Shown here piece by piece: positions 47,807 through 58,156 of a stretch of 64,000 nt of DNA. Under the pieces are notes generated by a model. The model was not told where the DNA came from, made no database searches, and was given only the letters and a program-made list of their open reading frames with translations. The position numbers and the translations under genes were made by a program. The DNA comes from Aselliscus stoliczkanus (taxonomy: Eukaryota > Chordata > Mammalia > Chiroptera > Hipposideridae), in NCBI GenBank assembly GCA_033961575.1, contig CM066734.1:82730501-82794500 (forward strand), given 5' to 3'. Positions within the stretch are counted from its first letter, which is position 1, and each line of letters opens with the position of its first letter.

Positions 47807-50800
47807 TTTTTTTTTTTAGCAGAAACACATTCCAAGGGAAGATGTACTCAACCAACGCTATCTGGTAAAATTTCATTAAAAATTTATCCAAGGCAAATGT
47901 ACCAGGAAATAAATACGAATGTTTTATTGAAAAATCATTTCTTTTTTTTAATAACTGCTAAACTTTAATCCATACTAAGCAGTCTGACATACTCTAGCTG
48001 TTTACTGACTCCCCTCTGAAAACTAAATACTTTTTAAAAATCCCAGGTATTTAATTTATGCTTTCAGTTGAATATTTGTATTTTATAGCCTGTTTCTAGA
48101 TCTGAATATCATAGTATTGAAATGTCAGTCTACAGATTTGGCTGGATTTGAGCTTGACTCTGAGCTCTGCTTTTTACCAAAATGTGATGTTAGACTATAA
48201 GTCTATAACCTAAATTCTAAGATGAGAATGATAATAATAAATGTTACATTATGTAAAGCAATTAAAACAATTCATAGCACAAAGTAAATGTCCAATAAAC
48301 ATAGCTAGTAGCAGAACTTCATCATTTTTTGCTGAGTTCACCTAGTATTCTGATTTAACTTGACCAAAGTTAAATCTTCATAGGCCGAAAGCAAAATTGA
48401 AATTTTCAATTTTCCTGGTTATTCTGACATAAGGTACACTGTAAGTAAAATTACCTGAATACTCATTTATATCTGCATTGTATTTTATGTTAAAAATGTG
48501 TTAAGGACGTTGTTTTTTTAATATTTTAAAGAGGAATAATTGAATTATTCCAAATTATTTGTGGTTGAAATAACACTAAAGTACGATTAATAGTTCTTTA
48601 TTCCTGGGAGAGAACGCTGTAGGATTTTAGCTTCAACACCTGAAAATGATGGGATTGGACTGAATGGTGTCCAAGCAATTGAGGATATTTTTCCTTTTTA
48701 AATAGGAACAGCTGAACAAATACAACCAACTCCAGCTGGTAATAATTTATTTTATTTATTATAGTACAAGATTGTGTTCTGCAGAATTAAAATACATTAA
48801 GCTTTAAATTAGGTTCACTTCTAAATATGTTTTCATTTTTCTCAAAAAAATTATATACTGTAGCCTTTATCATTAATGATAATTGACAAATTACTCATAT
48901 GATTACCTATATATTTACTGTAAAAACTATTTATTTCTATTTATGCTTAGACTAATGTGCAATGAAAATATAGTTATACTTACTTTCTGGAATTATTCTG
49001 AATACTGAATAGCAATCTCCTACTCAGTTAGCCCTACGTCTGGCTTATTGCAAGTCCAAGAAAGAGTTCATTCAGCCTCTTTCTGCCCTCATTTCCCAAT
49101 CTCACTAAAATTTGCTGTGCTCATGAGACTTCTGACAACATTATGAAGGTCATTCATCAGTATGTGCCTCTAAACTATTTAAATTCTCTGTATAGTGAGA
49201 TATGTATAGATCAAAAACGTACCAATCAGCACAACCCTCTTACCACTATTTAGTTTTGATCCTTTTGAGTATCTTACAGATCTTTCACTTCAGAGGACAA
49301 AAAAAACAAACCAAAACAAAACAAAGCCATACAAAACAAACACCTTTCTTTTAGTTACACCAAATAAACTTGATTTCATCAGGACGTTAGGAAAAAGGCC
49401 TTGTCCCAATTAAGCAAAATTACATTTCCATATTTTCTTTTGTTTCCTAAAAAGAGTAAAATCAATAATGAATTTAATTTGGAGCCCAATTATTATTTTT
49501 GTTTTCGTTTCAAAGTTGTTGTTTTTTTGAAATCCAAAGAAATTTAAATATATCAGTACCCCATTGGAATTCATCATTACTGATCTAGAAATTATCTGAA
49601 TAATACATTTCATTATCTTAGTTATAGATAGGCTGTAACCTCCACAAGTGTTACAACTACATTGCTTATAGTGATCATTATATTTCATAGTTATGTCTTA
49701 GCATTTAGCATAATCCCTGAATGAGTGAAAGTAACTAATAAATGTTTATAATTTATAAATAAATAAAATCAATATACTAAAATGAAATGTTTTCTCTTCC
49801 TTAGGAAGCTGTCCATGGCCAGGTAAGATTATTGATTAAATCTGGAATATTTTAATATTTTCTTCATGTGTTATGTTATAATATGTGCTACCTGTTTTTT
49901 TTTAACAGAAATATATCCCAAGAGAGAAATTGTGGTACTTCCCATATCTGGTAATATTTCATTTAAAAATTACCAAAGATAAAATTTAAATAAATGATTA
50001 ATAAATAACCATGAATAGAAAATATATAATACTACAGAATTAGCAGGTATTATTTTCCCCCAGAGTATGAACCTTATGAATTCTTTACTTTTCCAAACTA
50101 CACTAAGCTTAGCCTTTTGTTGAATATTTTTTCTAAAGTTATAAAATAAAAATTGTTTTGATATTTTTCATAATTTGGGAATAAAATAGTTTATCATAAA
50201 TTTCATTTAGGTATACTTTAGGTACATTGTCAGATAAATGTGTTATACCAGAAGATGTCTAAGTAACTTAGAACGTATTTCCTTTTATACAGGAACAACT
50301 TCCCAGGACAAATGAATACAACCACATCCAAATGGTAATATTTTGCTCAATAAATTACACAATAATAATATAATGTGAAGTTTAAATGTTTGTTTTTAAA
50401 TAGTTTCACACTTTTGAAGAGATTTCTTTCTTCTCAAGCAGTTATTTCTCACTTCCAACTTTATGAAATGATTTCTATTAATCAGTGTGAGAGGTGAGAA
50501 CCACTTGTCATTACTCTTGGGAATGGGAGCCGTTCGATTCTGTCTGCCTCGGCTGATGTGGGTATCACACTTATAAGGACTATGATGTGTTAATCTCACT
50601 GGTTACATTAATTTCTCTTTTAATATTTTCCTTAATTTTACATCTTTATGTCCAAGATTTGATTAATAAATTCAATTCATATTTGGATATCAGAGATTTA
50701 CTAGCTGACACACTTTTCTTTTGAAGAAATAAATCACTGGAAAAAGATACTGAATATCTCTGCCAAAACACCCTCTGATCCTCTGTTTTCTCATGTGTGA

Positions 50801-51209
50801 AATAAGTTTATCAGTAATACATGAGATATTGTCCTACGTTCTATTGATTCCACTGCATTTCTGAGGCTTCTGATTTCATTTTTAAGCATATAAATAACCA
50901 ATTACTATGGAATGTGTGCTGCCAAAACAAATCTGATACCTGTGAATAGTGAGGTCAGTTCCATACCAGTCATGGAGCCCTCCAACCACTACTTAACATT
51001 TAGTGAATCTTATAAAGATTGTTGAGATTGTTCCATGTCTTAGAAGAAGCTGTCTCTAAGTAATTCAAATGGCAAAATTGGTGTCAGTTCCCAAATCTCC
51101 AACATGAAAAGTATTCTAAATATGTTGGTTTTTCCATCTTTGAAGTTTTAGAAGGTAACTCTGATTCTCTTTTCCTTTTCAGAGACAGCCTATAGTGAAT
51201 CAGGTAAAT

Positions 51210-51260
<51 letters not shown>

Positions 51261-54200
51261 AATATTGTCTCAAACAAAATACTACCTATTAACTGTCATT
51301 GTTTTCTGTTTTCTTTTTCTTTCTTTCTTTTTTTTTTTTTAAAAAAAACTACAATATTGTACTAGTTGCATCATGAACTAGTGCTATGCTAGTGTTTCTT
51401 AGCTGTGGCTAAGTGTTGGAAAGTCCAGTGCTAGTTACAGCACTGCTGTGGAAGATCAGATTTAATTGCCAAAGGAAATGAAAAAATAATTCTATGTCTA
51501 TCCCTGAGTGAAGATAGCTTCAGGTCAACTTTTAAGTCAGGACAATCCCAATTGGCCACTTACATCTAAATTTTACCTTTTATTATTCTATAGTATTGTA
51601 TAGTGGAAATAAATTTTAAATGTAAGGTCTGACAGCTAATCATATAACTTTGAGCAAATTGTGTATTCTCTTTGCACTTTACTTTCTCATTTGTGAAAAA
51701 TTAATATGGATCTATCAATTTATTCCCTCCCCTAACTCTCATATCCTGATTTTTGCATGCTTTCTTGTGTCTTCTCTTTCTTTTAAAAGTAATAACTATG
51801 TATTCAAATCAGTGGCATTGGTCCATTGGTGGTTCAATTTATACATGATACACTAAGTTTTAAAAAAGCATGTAAAGAAAGCTATCAAGTTTTTTGTACA
51901 TGAATGTGATTAGAGGAAAAACCTTTTCCTCGAGATTCAAAACATTGAGGTTATCAATTGATTTTATGATAATGGCTTTTCACTGTGCATTTGATTTTAC
52001 CCTTAATTTCTTCTGAAATTTTCTAATAATTCATGGGCCAAAGTAAGATTAAAATAAGGCAATTATTCACTTCACTTAAGTTCCAAAGAGTACACTGGCC
52101 TCAACTTTCATATAAATATATATATTTACATTCATATATATATATGAACGTGATAACTATATACCTATTTTTTCCTTAATGACAGGATTTGGTAGTAATA
52201 ATTTAGTCTATTATAGTGTTTGGTTGGATTTAAGGCACAAAACTAATTTTTTTCCATTCTCTATTAAGGAACAGGCCTACTTCTACCCTGAGGTGAGTTG
52301 ATTGTACTATAATTATATCTTTAATCTAAATTATTTAATAAAGAGAAAGTCTCAGTTATCATATTTTTTTAATCTTTACATAGTCAGGGAATCACAACAA
52401 AATTTAAAATGCTTTTGTATTATTTTTTTTCTAATTCCAGGAGAGAACACATCCTTCCACCTAAATATACAAAGAATTATGTTAATACAGAGAAACAAAT
52501 GAAATGTCATATTAGATCAACAGAGACACCTATTCCAAAATTACAGAGAAGGAAAAAAATATTTTGGCCCCGAAACTCTAGTGTTTGGAAGAATACTGGG
52601 CTAGAATTAGAAAATTATTTTCTCTAATTCTAGCATTTCTGAAAGCTACCTGTATTGACCTTGGGTGAGGGATCCTTCCTTTAAACTCAGTATGTTTATG
52701 GAATATTAAATTACAGGGCTAATGGCAAAAATTATTTTCATGGTCCAAATGTCCACAAATTTATAAATTATGTAATAATTTAATAAAATTTATACTACAG
52801 CTTTTTTCTGGCCCCCGGTAATTGGACCTGTGTTAGTAATACAGGCTCTCGGAGTTCAATATTGAAGAGTGACCTTCAAAAAATGCTGTATTCTTTGCTC
52901 TTGGGTATGCTAACAGTTTCTTCACTATGATCCATCCATAGAGAAGAGTTTGAATTCTCCTTTTTCCTCACAGATTAATCATCTTGTCTGATGCTAACAG
53001 CCATGTCAGAAATGACTCATTTTTAGAGATTCAAAGTAGCTATTGCTCATCACTGTTGCTTTTCAATTGTCTTTTCTTCTAGCCTTTCCAACAGCGTGGT
53101 GCCTATCCTTATGCTGCTTGGTATTATCCTTCACAAATCATGCAGTATATTCCTTACTCACCATTCTATGACATCACTAATCCTATCGTCTCTGAGAAAA
53201 CTGAAAAAACAGTGCTTATGCCTGAGTGGTGGTAAGTTTATTTAAATTACTGCATGTTGATGTTCTACCAAAGGCAATAAAAGAAAATCACTTATAGAAC
53301 AAACCATAAAAACAGATTTAGAATAGACATAGAAAATCAGTGCTTAGTGCCTCATACTAGAATTTTCTGAAATGGAAATTGGTAATACTCTCTGGCATCC
53401 ATGACTAATATTAATCCATTATTCAGGAACATATGGAGCAGTAGTTTTTATTTTATAAGTGAAATTCATTCTTATAAGTGTAGGGGGAAACGTTCTCCCC
53501 AAATTAAAAATATAAAGAGCTCTCATATTAATTCAATTTTATGGTCTTTGCACTTCTACTAATCTTTAAATGCCTTCCTTTTGGTTATACCTGTGATATA
53601 CAAAGAATGTAGTATAGGGAAGAGGGCATAGATTTTTGGATCTAGTAGTCCTAAATTGAAATTCAAATTCTGGCCTTTTGCTTACTTGGAATAATATGCT
53701 TATTTTTTATAACTCTGAAGATGATGAAATATAATAGTAATTGTTAAGTGTAGTGCTAGGAAAGTTAGAAAAAAATAAGTAGCAGTCATTTTTTTTTATT
53801 TAGTAAAATTTTTTGCTGACTACCATCATCACATAATTTTAACAATTTTTGCCCCTTCAGAAAACTTAAGTGAATTCTCAGGAACTCCACAATTATGGCC
53901 CTTGGTTAGTTTGGAAATTACCTGTCTAACCATTGATCCTATTTTCATATGAGAAAGTACAAAGATATGATTGTAGACTATAAAGTTTTTATTTTCTTTC
54001 TTCTTGTTTCTTAAAGCCTACCTCCTTATGAACACATTAACACTTAGATAATATTTAAATTGGCTTAAACATTTGCAAATTTTTATTTCATAATTGTATT
54101 ATATTTAAATAACAACTTAAATTTACCTAATTTTAACTAATATAATTTATAATATTGAAACTCCTATACAAGTACAGGAGTGTGGATGTTACTAATTTTC

Positions 54201-54381
54201 CATGAAGATGTGACTTTGAGACTCTGGTGAACACAACAGTGGGGTCCTGTTTTTTATGATCACTGCAGTGGAAATCCTTAGCTGGTCACATAGTAAAACC
54301 AAGTGTTTGTCTGTCAACAGGCCAACAGACTGAAATGTCTACAGATTTGTTTTAATTACCTTCATCCACTATTGGAGCTTC

Positions 54382-54461
<80 letters not shown>

Positions 54462-54790
54462 AGTGTGTGTGTGTATGTGTGTTTTCCCTCTCCAATGGTG
54501 GATGCTTCCCTTTGAACAGATCAAACTACAGAAAATGATAAAACTCTGGACTATGTGGAAGCTCTTTTTTCTCATTGTTTACTGCAAAAAGAAAATACTT
54601 ATGTAGCAATAAATTGTCTCTAAAACTGAAAAATCGGGACAATGGATATGTAATAGGAAAGCACAAACAATGTGAGCTTCATCTTAAGATGAAGAGAGAG
54701 TGACTATTAAATATATCATAAAATAAAAGTGTCTATTCCCTCAAAAATATGTAATATAATTAACCACATATTTCTGTTTCTATTTACAGA
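39236..54790 (+). CDS. CSN1S1: Alpha-s1-casein, complete gene
   Basis: A secreted, calcium-sensitive milk phosphoprotein that helps build casein micelles; made in mammary epithelium. Eighteen coding exons (39236-39286, 41290-41322, 41801-41821, 42239-42277, 42731-42754, 43704-43727, 43811-43849, 44395-44418, 46712-46744, 47662-47685, 47820-47864, 48706-48738, 49805-49822, 49909-49950, 50293-50334, 51183-51203, 52269-52292, 53083-53231) plus the last base of the stop at 54790 give 228 aa with all exons used. The signal peptide MKLFIFTCLLAVALA is the casein type, and mature protein starts R-P-N-L-P-L-R-Y. A run of six Ser before Glu-Glu is the phosphorylation cluster. The C-terminal exon has the AYPYAAWYYP and D-I-T-N-P-I signatures. 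The mature chain has no cysteine. All internal exons are phase 0, so skipping yields in-frame isoforms. The exon at 44395 has a weak donor. Convergent with CSN2. Confidence 0.97.
39856..39896. repeat. (TTTA)n repeat at SINE tail
   Basis: About ten TTTA units; the poly-A-derived tail of the adjacent minus-strand SINE in intron 2. Confidence 0.9.
39897..40328 (-). mobile_element. Composite tRNA-derived SINE in CSN1S1 intron 2
   Basis: Reads AAGATTTTATTGGGGAATTG to GTGCCACTCGGCCGGCCC on the + strand, full length. The 116-residue frame inside it is not a gene. Confidence 0.88.
41290..41322 (+). CDS. CSN1S1: CSN1S1 exon 3
   Basis: Encodes N-L-P-L-R-Y-S-E-R-I-H, the alpha-s1 N-terminus, close to the human L-P-L-R-Y-P-E-R. 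Acceptor tcacag, donor gtgagt. Confidence 0.94.
41801..41821 (+). CDS. CSN1S1: CSN1S1 exon 4
   Basis: Encodes N-E-P-D-S-T-E; the S-T-E sequence fits the FAM20C-type S-x-E phosphorylation motif. Acceptor ttgcag after a long T run, donor gtaagg. Confidence 0.88.
42239..42277 (+). CDS. CSN1S1: CSN1S1 exon 5
   Basis: Encodes E-V-L-K-E-G-K-F-F-K-F-A-L, corresponding to the hydrophobic N-terminal segment of ruminant alpha-s1-casein. Donor gtaagt. Confidence 0.92.
42731..42754 (+). CDS. CSN1S1: CSN1S1 exon 6
   Basis: Encodes P-I-T-R-E-M-S-E. Acceptor ttgtag, donor gtaaga. Confidence 0.87.
42968..43454 (-). mobile_element. Composite tRNA-derived SINE in CSN1S1 intron 6
   Basis: Same family as the intron 2 copy; approximate duplication tagtggaa. 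It contains a 196-residue artefactual frame. Confidence 0.86.
43704..43727 (+). CDS. CSN1S1: CSN1S1 exon 7
   Basis: Encodes K-Y-I-G-E-L-N-R, 24 nt, phase 0. Acceptor cctaag, donor gtaagg. Confidence 0.87.
43811..43849 (+). CDS. CSN1S1: CSN1S1 exon 8
   Basis: Encodes R-E-L-L-T-E-N-Q-S-D-E-L-K, alignable with human I-L-R-E-K-Q-T-D-E-I-K. Acceptor caacag, donor gtacca. Confidence 0.88.
44395..44418 (+). CDS. CSN1S1: CSN1S1 exon 9 (weak 5' splice site)
   Basis: Encodes D-T-N-N-E-S-T-E, equivalent to bovine D-I-G-S-E-S-T-E and human D-T-R-N-E-S-T. The acceptor (tttgcag) is good, but the donor reads GAA|gtttct, far from consensus. If it is ignored, translation runs six codons further to TAG at 44437-44439, with AATAAA at 44442. 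The exon may be skipped, inefficiently used, or act as an alternative terminal exon. Confidence 0.6.
45327..45662 (+). mobile_element. L1 3'UTR-like fragment in CSN1S1 intron 9
   Basis: Ends tgtattatagaactgtacat..ctcaataaatttaataaaaa, a common L1-like 3' end in Laurasiatheria. The class is from memory. Confidence 0.5.
45755..46070 (-). mobile_element. L1 3'UTR-like fragment, inverted relative to its neighbour
   Basis: Same family in reverse: ttttattaaatttattgggg..ttcaagtgtacatttctaca..tcaccatatatttgagtccc..tttatatcccatatatgagt. Confidence 0.55.
46712..46744 (+). CDS. CSN1S1: CSN1S1 exon 10 (phosphoserine cluster)
   Basis: Encodes Q-K-I-A followed by six Ser and Glu. With the Glu that opens the next exon this forms the calcium-binding S-S-S-E-E centre. 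Acceptor ccttag, donor gtaaat. Confidence 0.93.
47192..47310 (+). mobile_element. Short tRNA-derived SINE in CSN1S1 intron 10
   Basis: Flanked by the duplication aaggtgatgg (47182-47191 and after the poly-A). Confidence 0.9.
47662..47685 (+). CDS. CSN1S1: CSN1S1 exon 11
   Basis: Encodes E-V-V-P-A-S-T-E, matching bovine E-I-V-P-N-S-V-E. Donor gtgagg. Confidence 0.92.
47751..47801. repeat. (AT)n tract next to CSN1S1 exon 12 acceptor
   Basis: About 25 AT units, then a T-run and the tandem acceptor of exon 12. Confidence 0.95.
47820..47864 (+). CDS. CSN1S1: CSN1S1 exon 12 (NAGNAG acceptor)
   Basis: Encodes Q-K-H-I-P-R-E-D-V-L-N-Q-R-Y-L, matching bovine Q-K-H-I-Q-K-E-D-V. The acceptor reads tttagCAG, so the first Gln codon may be kept (exon from 47820) or lost (from 47823). 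A long AT tract lies just upstream of the pyrimidine tract. Confidence 0.92.
48115..48310 (+). mobile_element. MIR-like remnant in CSN1S1 intron 12
   Basis: ttgagcttgactctgagctc..taagatgagaatgataataa..aagtaaatgtccaataaaca is MIR-like. Confidence 0.6.
48706..48738 (+). CDS. CSN1S1: CSN1S1 exon 13
   Basis: Encodes E-Q-L-N-K-Y-N-Q-L-Q-L, close to human L-N-E-Y-N-Q-L-Q-L. Acceptor aaatag, donor gtaata. Confidence 0.93.
49805..49822 (+). CDS. CSN1S1: CSN1S1 exon 14 (18-nt microexon)
   Basis: Encodes E-A-V-H-G-Q, matching human Q-A-A-H-A-Q. Acceptor ccttag, donor gtaaga. Confidence 0.88.
49909..49950 (+). CDS. CSN1S1: CSN1S1 exon 15 (paralogous to exon 12)
   Basis: Encodes K-Y-I-P-R-E-K-L-W-Y-F-P-Y-L. 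It shares the K-x-I-P-R-E start and Y-L end with exon 12, and the first bases of the following intron are also alike, which suggests an exon duplication. Confidence 0.85.
50293..50334 (+). CDS. CSN1S1: CSN1S1 exon 16 (paralogous to exon 13)
   Basis: Encodes E-Q-L-P-R-T-N-E-Y-N-H-I-Q-M, similar to exon 13 and to human E-Q-I-R-R-M-N-E-N-S-H-V-Q-V. Donor gtaata. Confidence 0.9.
51183..51203 (+). CDS. CSN1S1: CSN1S1 exon 17
   Basis: Encodes R-Q-P-I-V-N-Q, alignable with bovine E-P-M-I-G-V-N-Q. The donor gtaaat is followed within 8 nt by a (GT)n tract. Confidence 0.87.
51212..51257. repeat. (GT)n tract next to CSN1S1 exon 17 donor
   Basis: About 23 GT units starting 8 nt after the donor GT. Confidence 0.95.
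52269..52292 (+). CDS. CSN1S1: CSN1S1 exon 18
   Basis: Encodes E-Q-A-Y-F-Y-P-E, nearly identical to bovine E-L-A-Y-F-Y-P-E. Acceptor attaag, donor gtgagt. Confidence 0.93.
53083..53231 (+). CDS. CSN1S1: CSN1S1 exon 19 (C-terminal domain)
   Basis: 49 codons starting P-F-Q-Q-R and ending M-P-E-W, then TG of the stop codon. It has the conserved A-Y-P-Y, W-Y-Y-P, Q-Y-I-P and S-x-K-T-E-K-T elements. Donor gtaagt falls inside the stop codon. Confidence 0.95.
54384..54455. repeat. (GA)n microsatellite in CSN1S1 last intron
   Basis: About 35 GA units followed by a short GT run. Frames through it on both strands are artefacts. Confidence 0.95.
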
Positions 54791-55175
54791 TGTGACTGAA
54801 AATTTCATTCTCTCAATTTCTCCTACTATATGAAACCTTCTTACCCAAAGGCGTTTACTGTTATTTTAGAATAACAGGACACTCCCAAATTGAGGGCACT
54901 CTTTCTTCTTGAGTTCTTCATTGTACATTAGATAGCATGTCATTATTTTCCTTAAGCTACTATTTCCTAGCAGTTCATTGTCTAACTTCCAGTTGTGTCA
55001 TGCCAGTATGAAGGCCACTGACTCAGAGGGTGTTAAAGGCTTTACTAAATTTCTATTCAGGAAATTTTATTTAAAAAGTCTTTAAATTGCTTCTTTTGTA
55101 AGTGCCATCATTTCATATAATTGTGTGCAGTGACTGAGATGTTTTTCTTTTCAATAAATTACATTTTAAGGCATA
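54790..55175 (+). other. CSN1S1: CSN1S1 3' terminal exon(s) (stop base and 3'UTR)
   Basis: Acceptor tttacag; the first A completes TGA. The text TGTGACTGAAAATTTCATTC and the terminal GACTGAGATGTTTTTC block match ruminant CSN1S1 3'UTR sequence as I remember it. In cattle this region is split into two exons; I could not settle whether an intron lies here. Confidence 0.8.
55153..55158 (+). terminator. CSN1S1: CSN1S1 polyadenylation signal
   Basis: AATAAA in the conserved context TTTTCAATAAATTACATTTTAAG; cleavage is expected about 15-20 nt later. Confidence 0.85.
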
Positions 55176-55179
55176 ATCC

Positions 55180-58150
55180 ATATTTTCTGTCATTATTATT
55201 CCCTTCAGCAGTATTTACACAAAATTCTCTAAGAGTCTTTATGTATGTAACATTTGGTTTTCATTAAATTTTTTATGACATTTTTCAATCACATTTTAAT
55301 GAAAAAACATTAAATGTCACTTCTGCTTTATGGTGAACTGATTATAAACTGGGGCCAAGATCTTTCATTTGAAATCAGCTATTTATAGAATATTTTCCAT
55401 GAGGACATGAAATATTTCCCAGATATGAAGGGCAATGTGGCAGTTGTGAGCACACTGCACATTTGAACTATTTGTTATGCAATTTATTTATATCATCAGG
55501 ACCTGTTTGGACCCAATACATTTGATTATACCTGAGTTTACAGCTAGATGAATTAGGAACCATTTAAATGGTCATCTCAGCCTACACGGTCATCTAGTAT
55601 CCATAGTGGGCTGTTCAGTCTCCTCCAGAGCCAAACAAGGAACTATTTCTCAAAATGACAATAGTTGTTTGCTCTGATATTGTCAAAGCCCCAGATGAGA
55701 TTCACTTTTTAAAAAAATTAATCTTATTGGGGTGACAATAATTAGTAAAATTACATAGGTTTCAAGTGTACAATTGTATGTCACATTCTGTGCTCATCAA
55801 CCAGAGTTCAGTTCTCCTTCACATCACCATATATTTGACCTCCTTTCCCCTCTTCACCATTGCCCCTCACCCTTGCCCTTGAGATTTGCTTTTTAACCCA
55901 ATCTTTCATGACCCCTTAAGAATAATTGTATCCACTAGGCCATAACATACAGGTGAGAGTACTCTTGTACTCTTGTACCATAGCTTAAACCATCTAGGTG
56001 GTCATTAGCTGTTCCGCATCTTACTGATATATATATCTGTATGTATCACCCAAACATTAATGTTTTGCCTTGAAAAAAAGAACTTTTCAAAAGAAAGCTC
56101 TTAAGCACTGGATCTTCTACTTTCTCTTAGTGTTAAGAAGTACAAAGTGAAACAATCTGCTTTTCAATCTAGAGAAGGTTTTTCAACATACTCAGATGAC
56201 TGGACCTTCAGGAACTTAATGATGAGTGCAGGCCCCTGTACCTTCATAAAATGTATCTCTCAGCTTTTGTCATCATGTCACTTCCCAAGGTATCAAGGGT
56301 ACTTGATACGTCTTGTGTCATGGACCCAATGGGAACAAAGTCATAAGCTTAATGAATGCATGATAAACAATAGGAAAAGACAGTTATGTTTCCTGCAGAC
56401 TAAACTGTGGCAAAAGACTTGAGTAGACCTGTCCTTAAAGCTGTCCAATGAGGTGTCCAATGAGGTGGAAATCTCTATTATGTAAGATGAAAGCAAACCA
56501 TTTCTGGTGTACTTTCTTATTTTTCATTAGTTTTAAAGTCAGAATGGAGAAAAATGCATTTATCAGGTTACTATAGCTATAAAGCAAGTATTAGAAAGTT
56601 TTCTGACACCGCATTTAAAATACCACCTGTAGTAGGTATTATTAGCCACCTCATTAAATTTGCAATAATCTATTGTTATTCTCCAAGAAGTTATTGCGGC
56701 CATATTATATGCTGATCACTCAGGCAGGAATGCTTAGGGGAACAGAGAGTGTACATGCAGCCTGAATTCTCCCCTCTCCCAAGACTTGCAGTGACCTCCT
56801 GGCTGCATCCACCACCTGTCTCTGCTCTTCTCCCTTCCCATCTTCCCTGTTCACCCTAACTTACCCACCTTTAGATATTTCGATGTGAAGAGCTCGCATT
56901 TTTATGTGTAGTGCAAGGAATCTTTGTTAAATTATAGCTGTTCATTTTGTAACTTCAAGGGAAGAGGTCAAGGGGGATCCCTCATACCTCTTTTCTGATG
57001 TCACTTCAAAAGCAAATGGGGAAATCAAATAATAATATAATTCACTAACTTTGCATCTTTTGGCTTTAACAATTGCTGCAATTTCTATAGATATGCAAAA
57101 TTATTATTTAGTTATAGAAGGAAATACAAGAATGATTTCTATTCAGTGGTTTTTGGCCATCTTACTCCATGTATTAAGAAGGTAGTATGGGGATTAGACC
57201 AGTTTCTAAGAATATCCATTTAAAGTATACACTCTAACTGAAGACTTACCATGAATGGTTTATAAAGACTATCACTAGGCTTAAAAGGAGGGAAACTCTA
57301 TGGCAAAACCAATTATTAATTGACTCAAAGTAATCCCAATATGAACAACAGATTATCATATTATCCTCCATTCCAAGTAATGAGTGGTAAGACAAAGAAG
57401 GGATCACAGAGTTGGTAAGATCAGATGGTTCCTTTTCTCTAGGTAAATGCCCCCAAACTAATATGTTGAAGACAAGGACTAGGGTTGGTAATATGATGTT
57501 ATAGTAGGATTATTTCAATAGAATTTTGACTTATCCTTGATTCAAAGCATATAGAATCATAAACAAATTCTTATTTGGAAACTGGGGATAGGGTGGATCA
57601 TCACTCTATCTGATGGTAGCTTGAGCCAGACTTCTGTTCACAAGACATATTCTGTTCACCAGAATATATTTATATCAAAATCATACTGATGAGGCTGCCA
57701 TTAAATGTTTCCTAGGGATATAATGTTTAGCCTCACACAGAGATCAGTTCCGGTTTGATCATTTCTCATACAATAATTACCCTTCCACTACATCTCTGGA
57801 AATTTTAGTTATCACCTTGCTTCAGGAGTTTACCTGCTATTACTTGGTTTGGTGACATTAGGTGCTTTCCACCTTCACTGAGGTCAGAAATGAAATTTCA
57901 AATACTGTGTGTCTTCAACTAGAGTTCTTAGTCAACTGCGGGTAGGCAGAAAAGACTTTTATAAAACTCTATTCTTAATGGAAAAAATAAAGGATAGTCA
58001 TCTTTGCTTTGTCTGTAGACATGGGGGAGTGATGTGTCATTAGAATTAAGCATATTTATCTACAGATATTTATTAATGTTTCCTTTTTCATTATGGTTAC
58101 CAAACTGCCTACCAGAGACCAACAGGTAACACAAGTAAGTTAAAAAATGA
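55180..58150. other. CSN1S1-CSN2 spacer, no gene recognised
   Basis: Contains an L1-like fragment (next entry) and diffuse old-repeat-like text. The 91-residue frame at 56147 has no start or splice context. Confidence 0.45.
55708..55880 (-). mobile_element. L1 3'UTR-like fragment
   Basis: Third copy of the family found in CSN1S1 intron 9: cttattggggtgacaataat..ggtttcaagtgtacaattgt..tcaccatatatttgacctcc. Confidence 0.5.
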
Positions 58151-58156
58151 TTGCAA

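Noticed and set aside
48386..48440. Possible extra CSN1S1 exon after cttcatag
   Set aside because: Not a multiple of three with a plausible donor, and no counterpart in other caseins; it looks like intron text shared with the duplicated copy near 50219.
54303..54575. Arg-Glu and Ser-Leu repeat peptides
   Set aside because: Translation of a (GA)n microsatellite on both strands.
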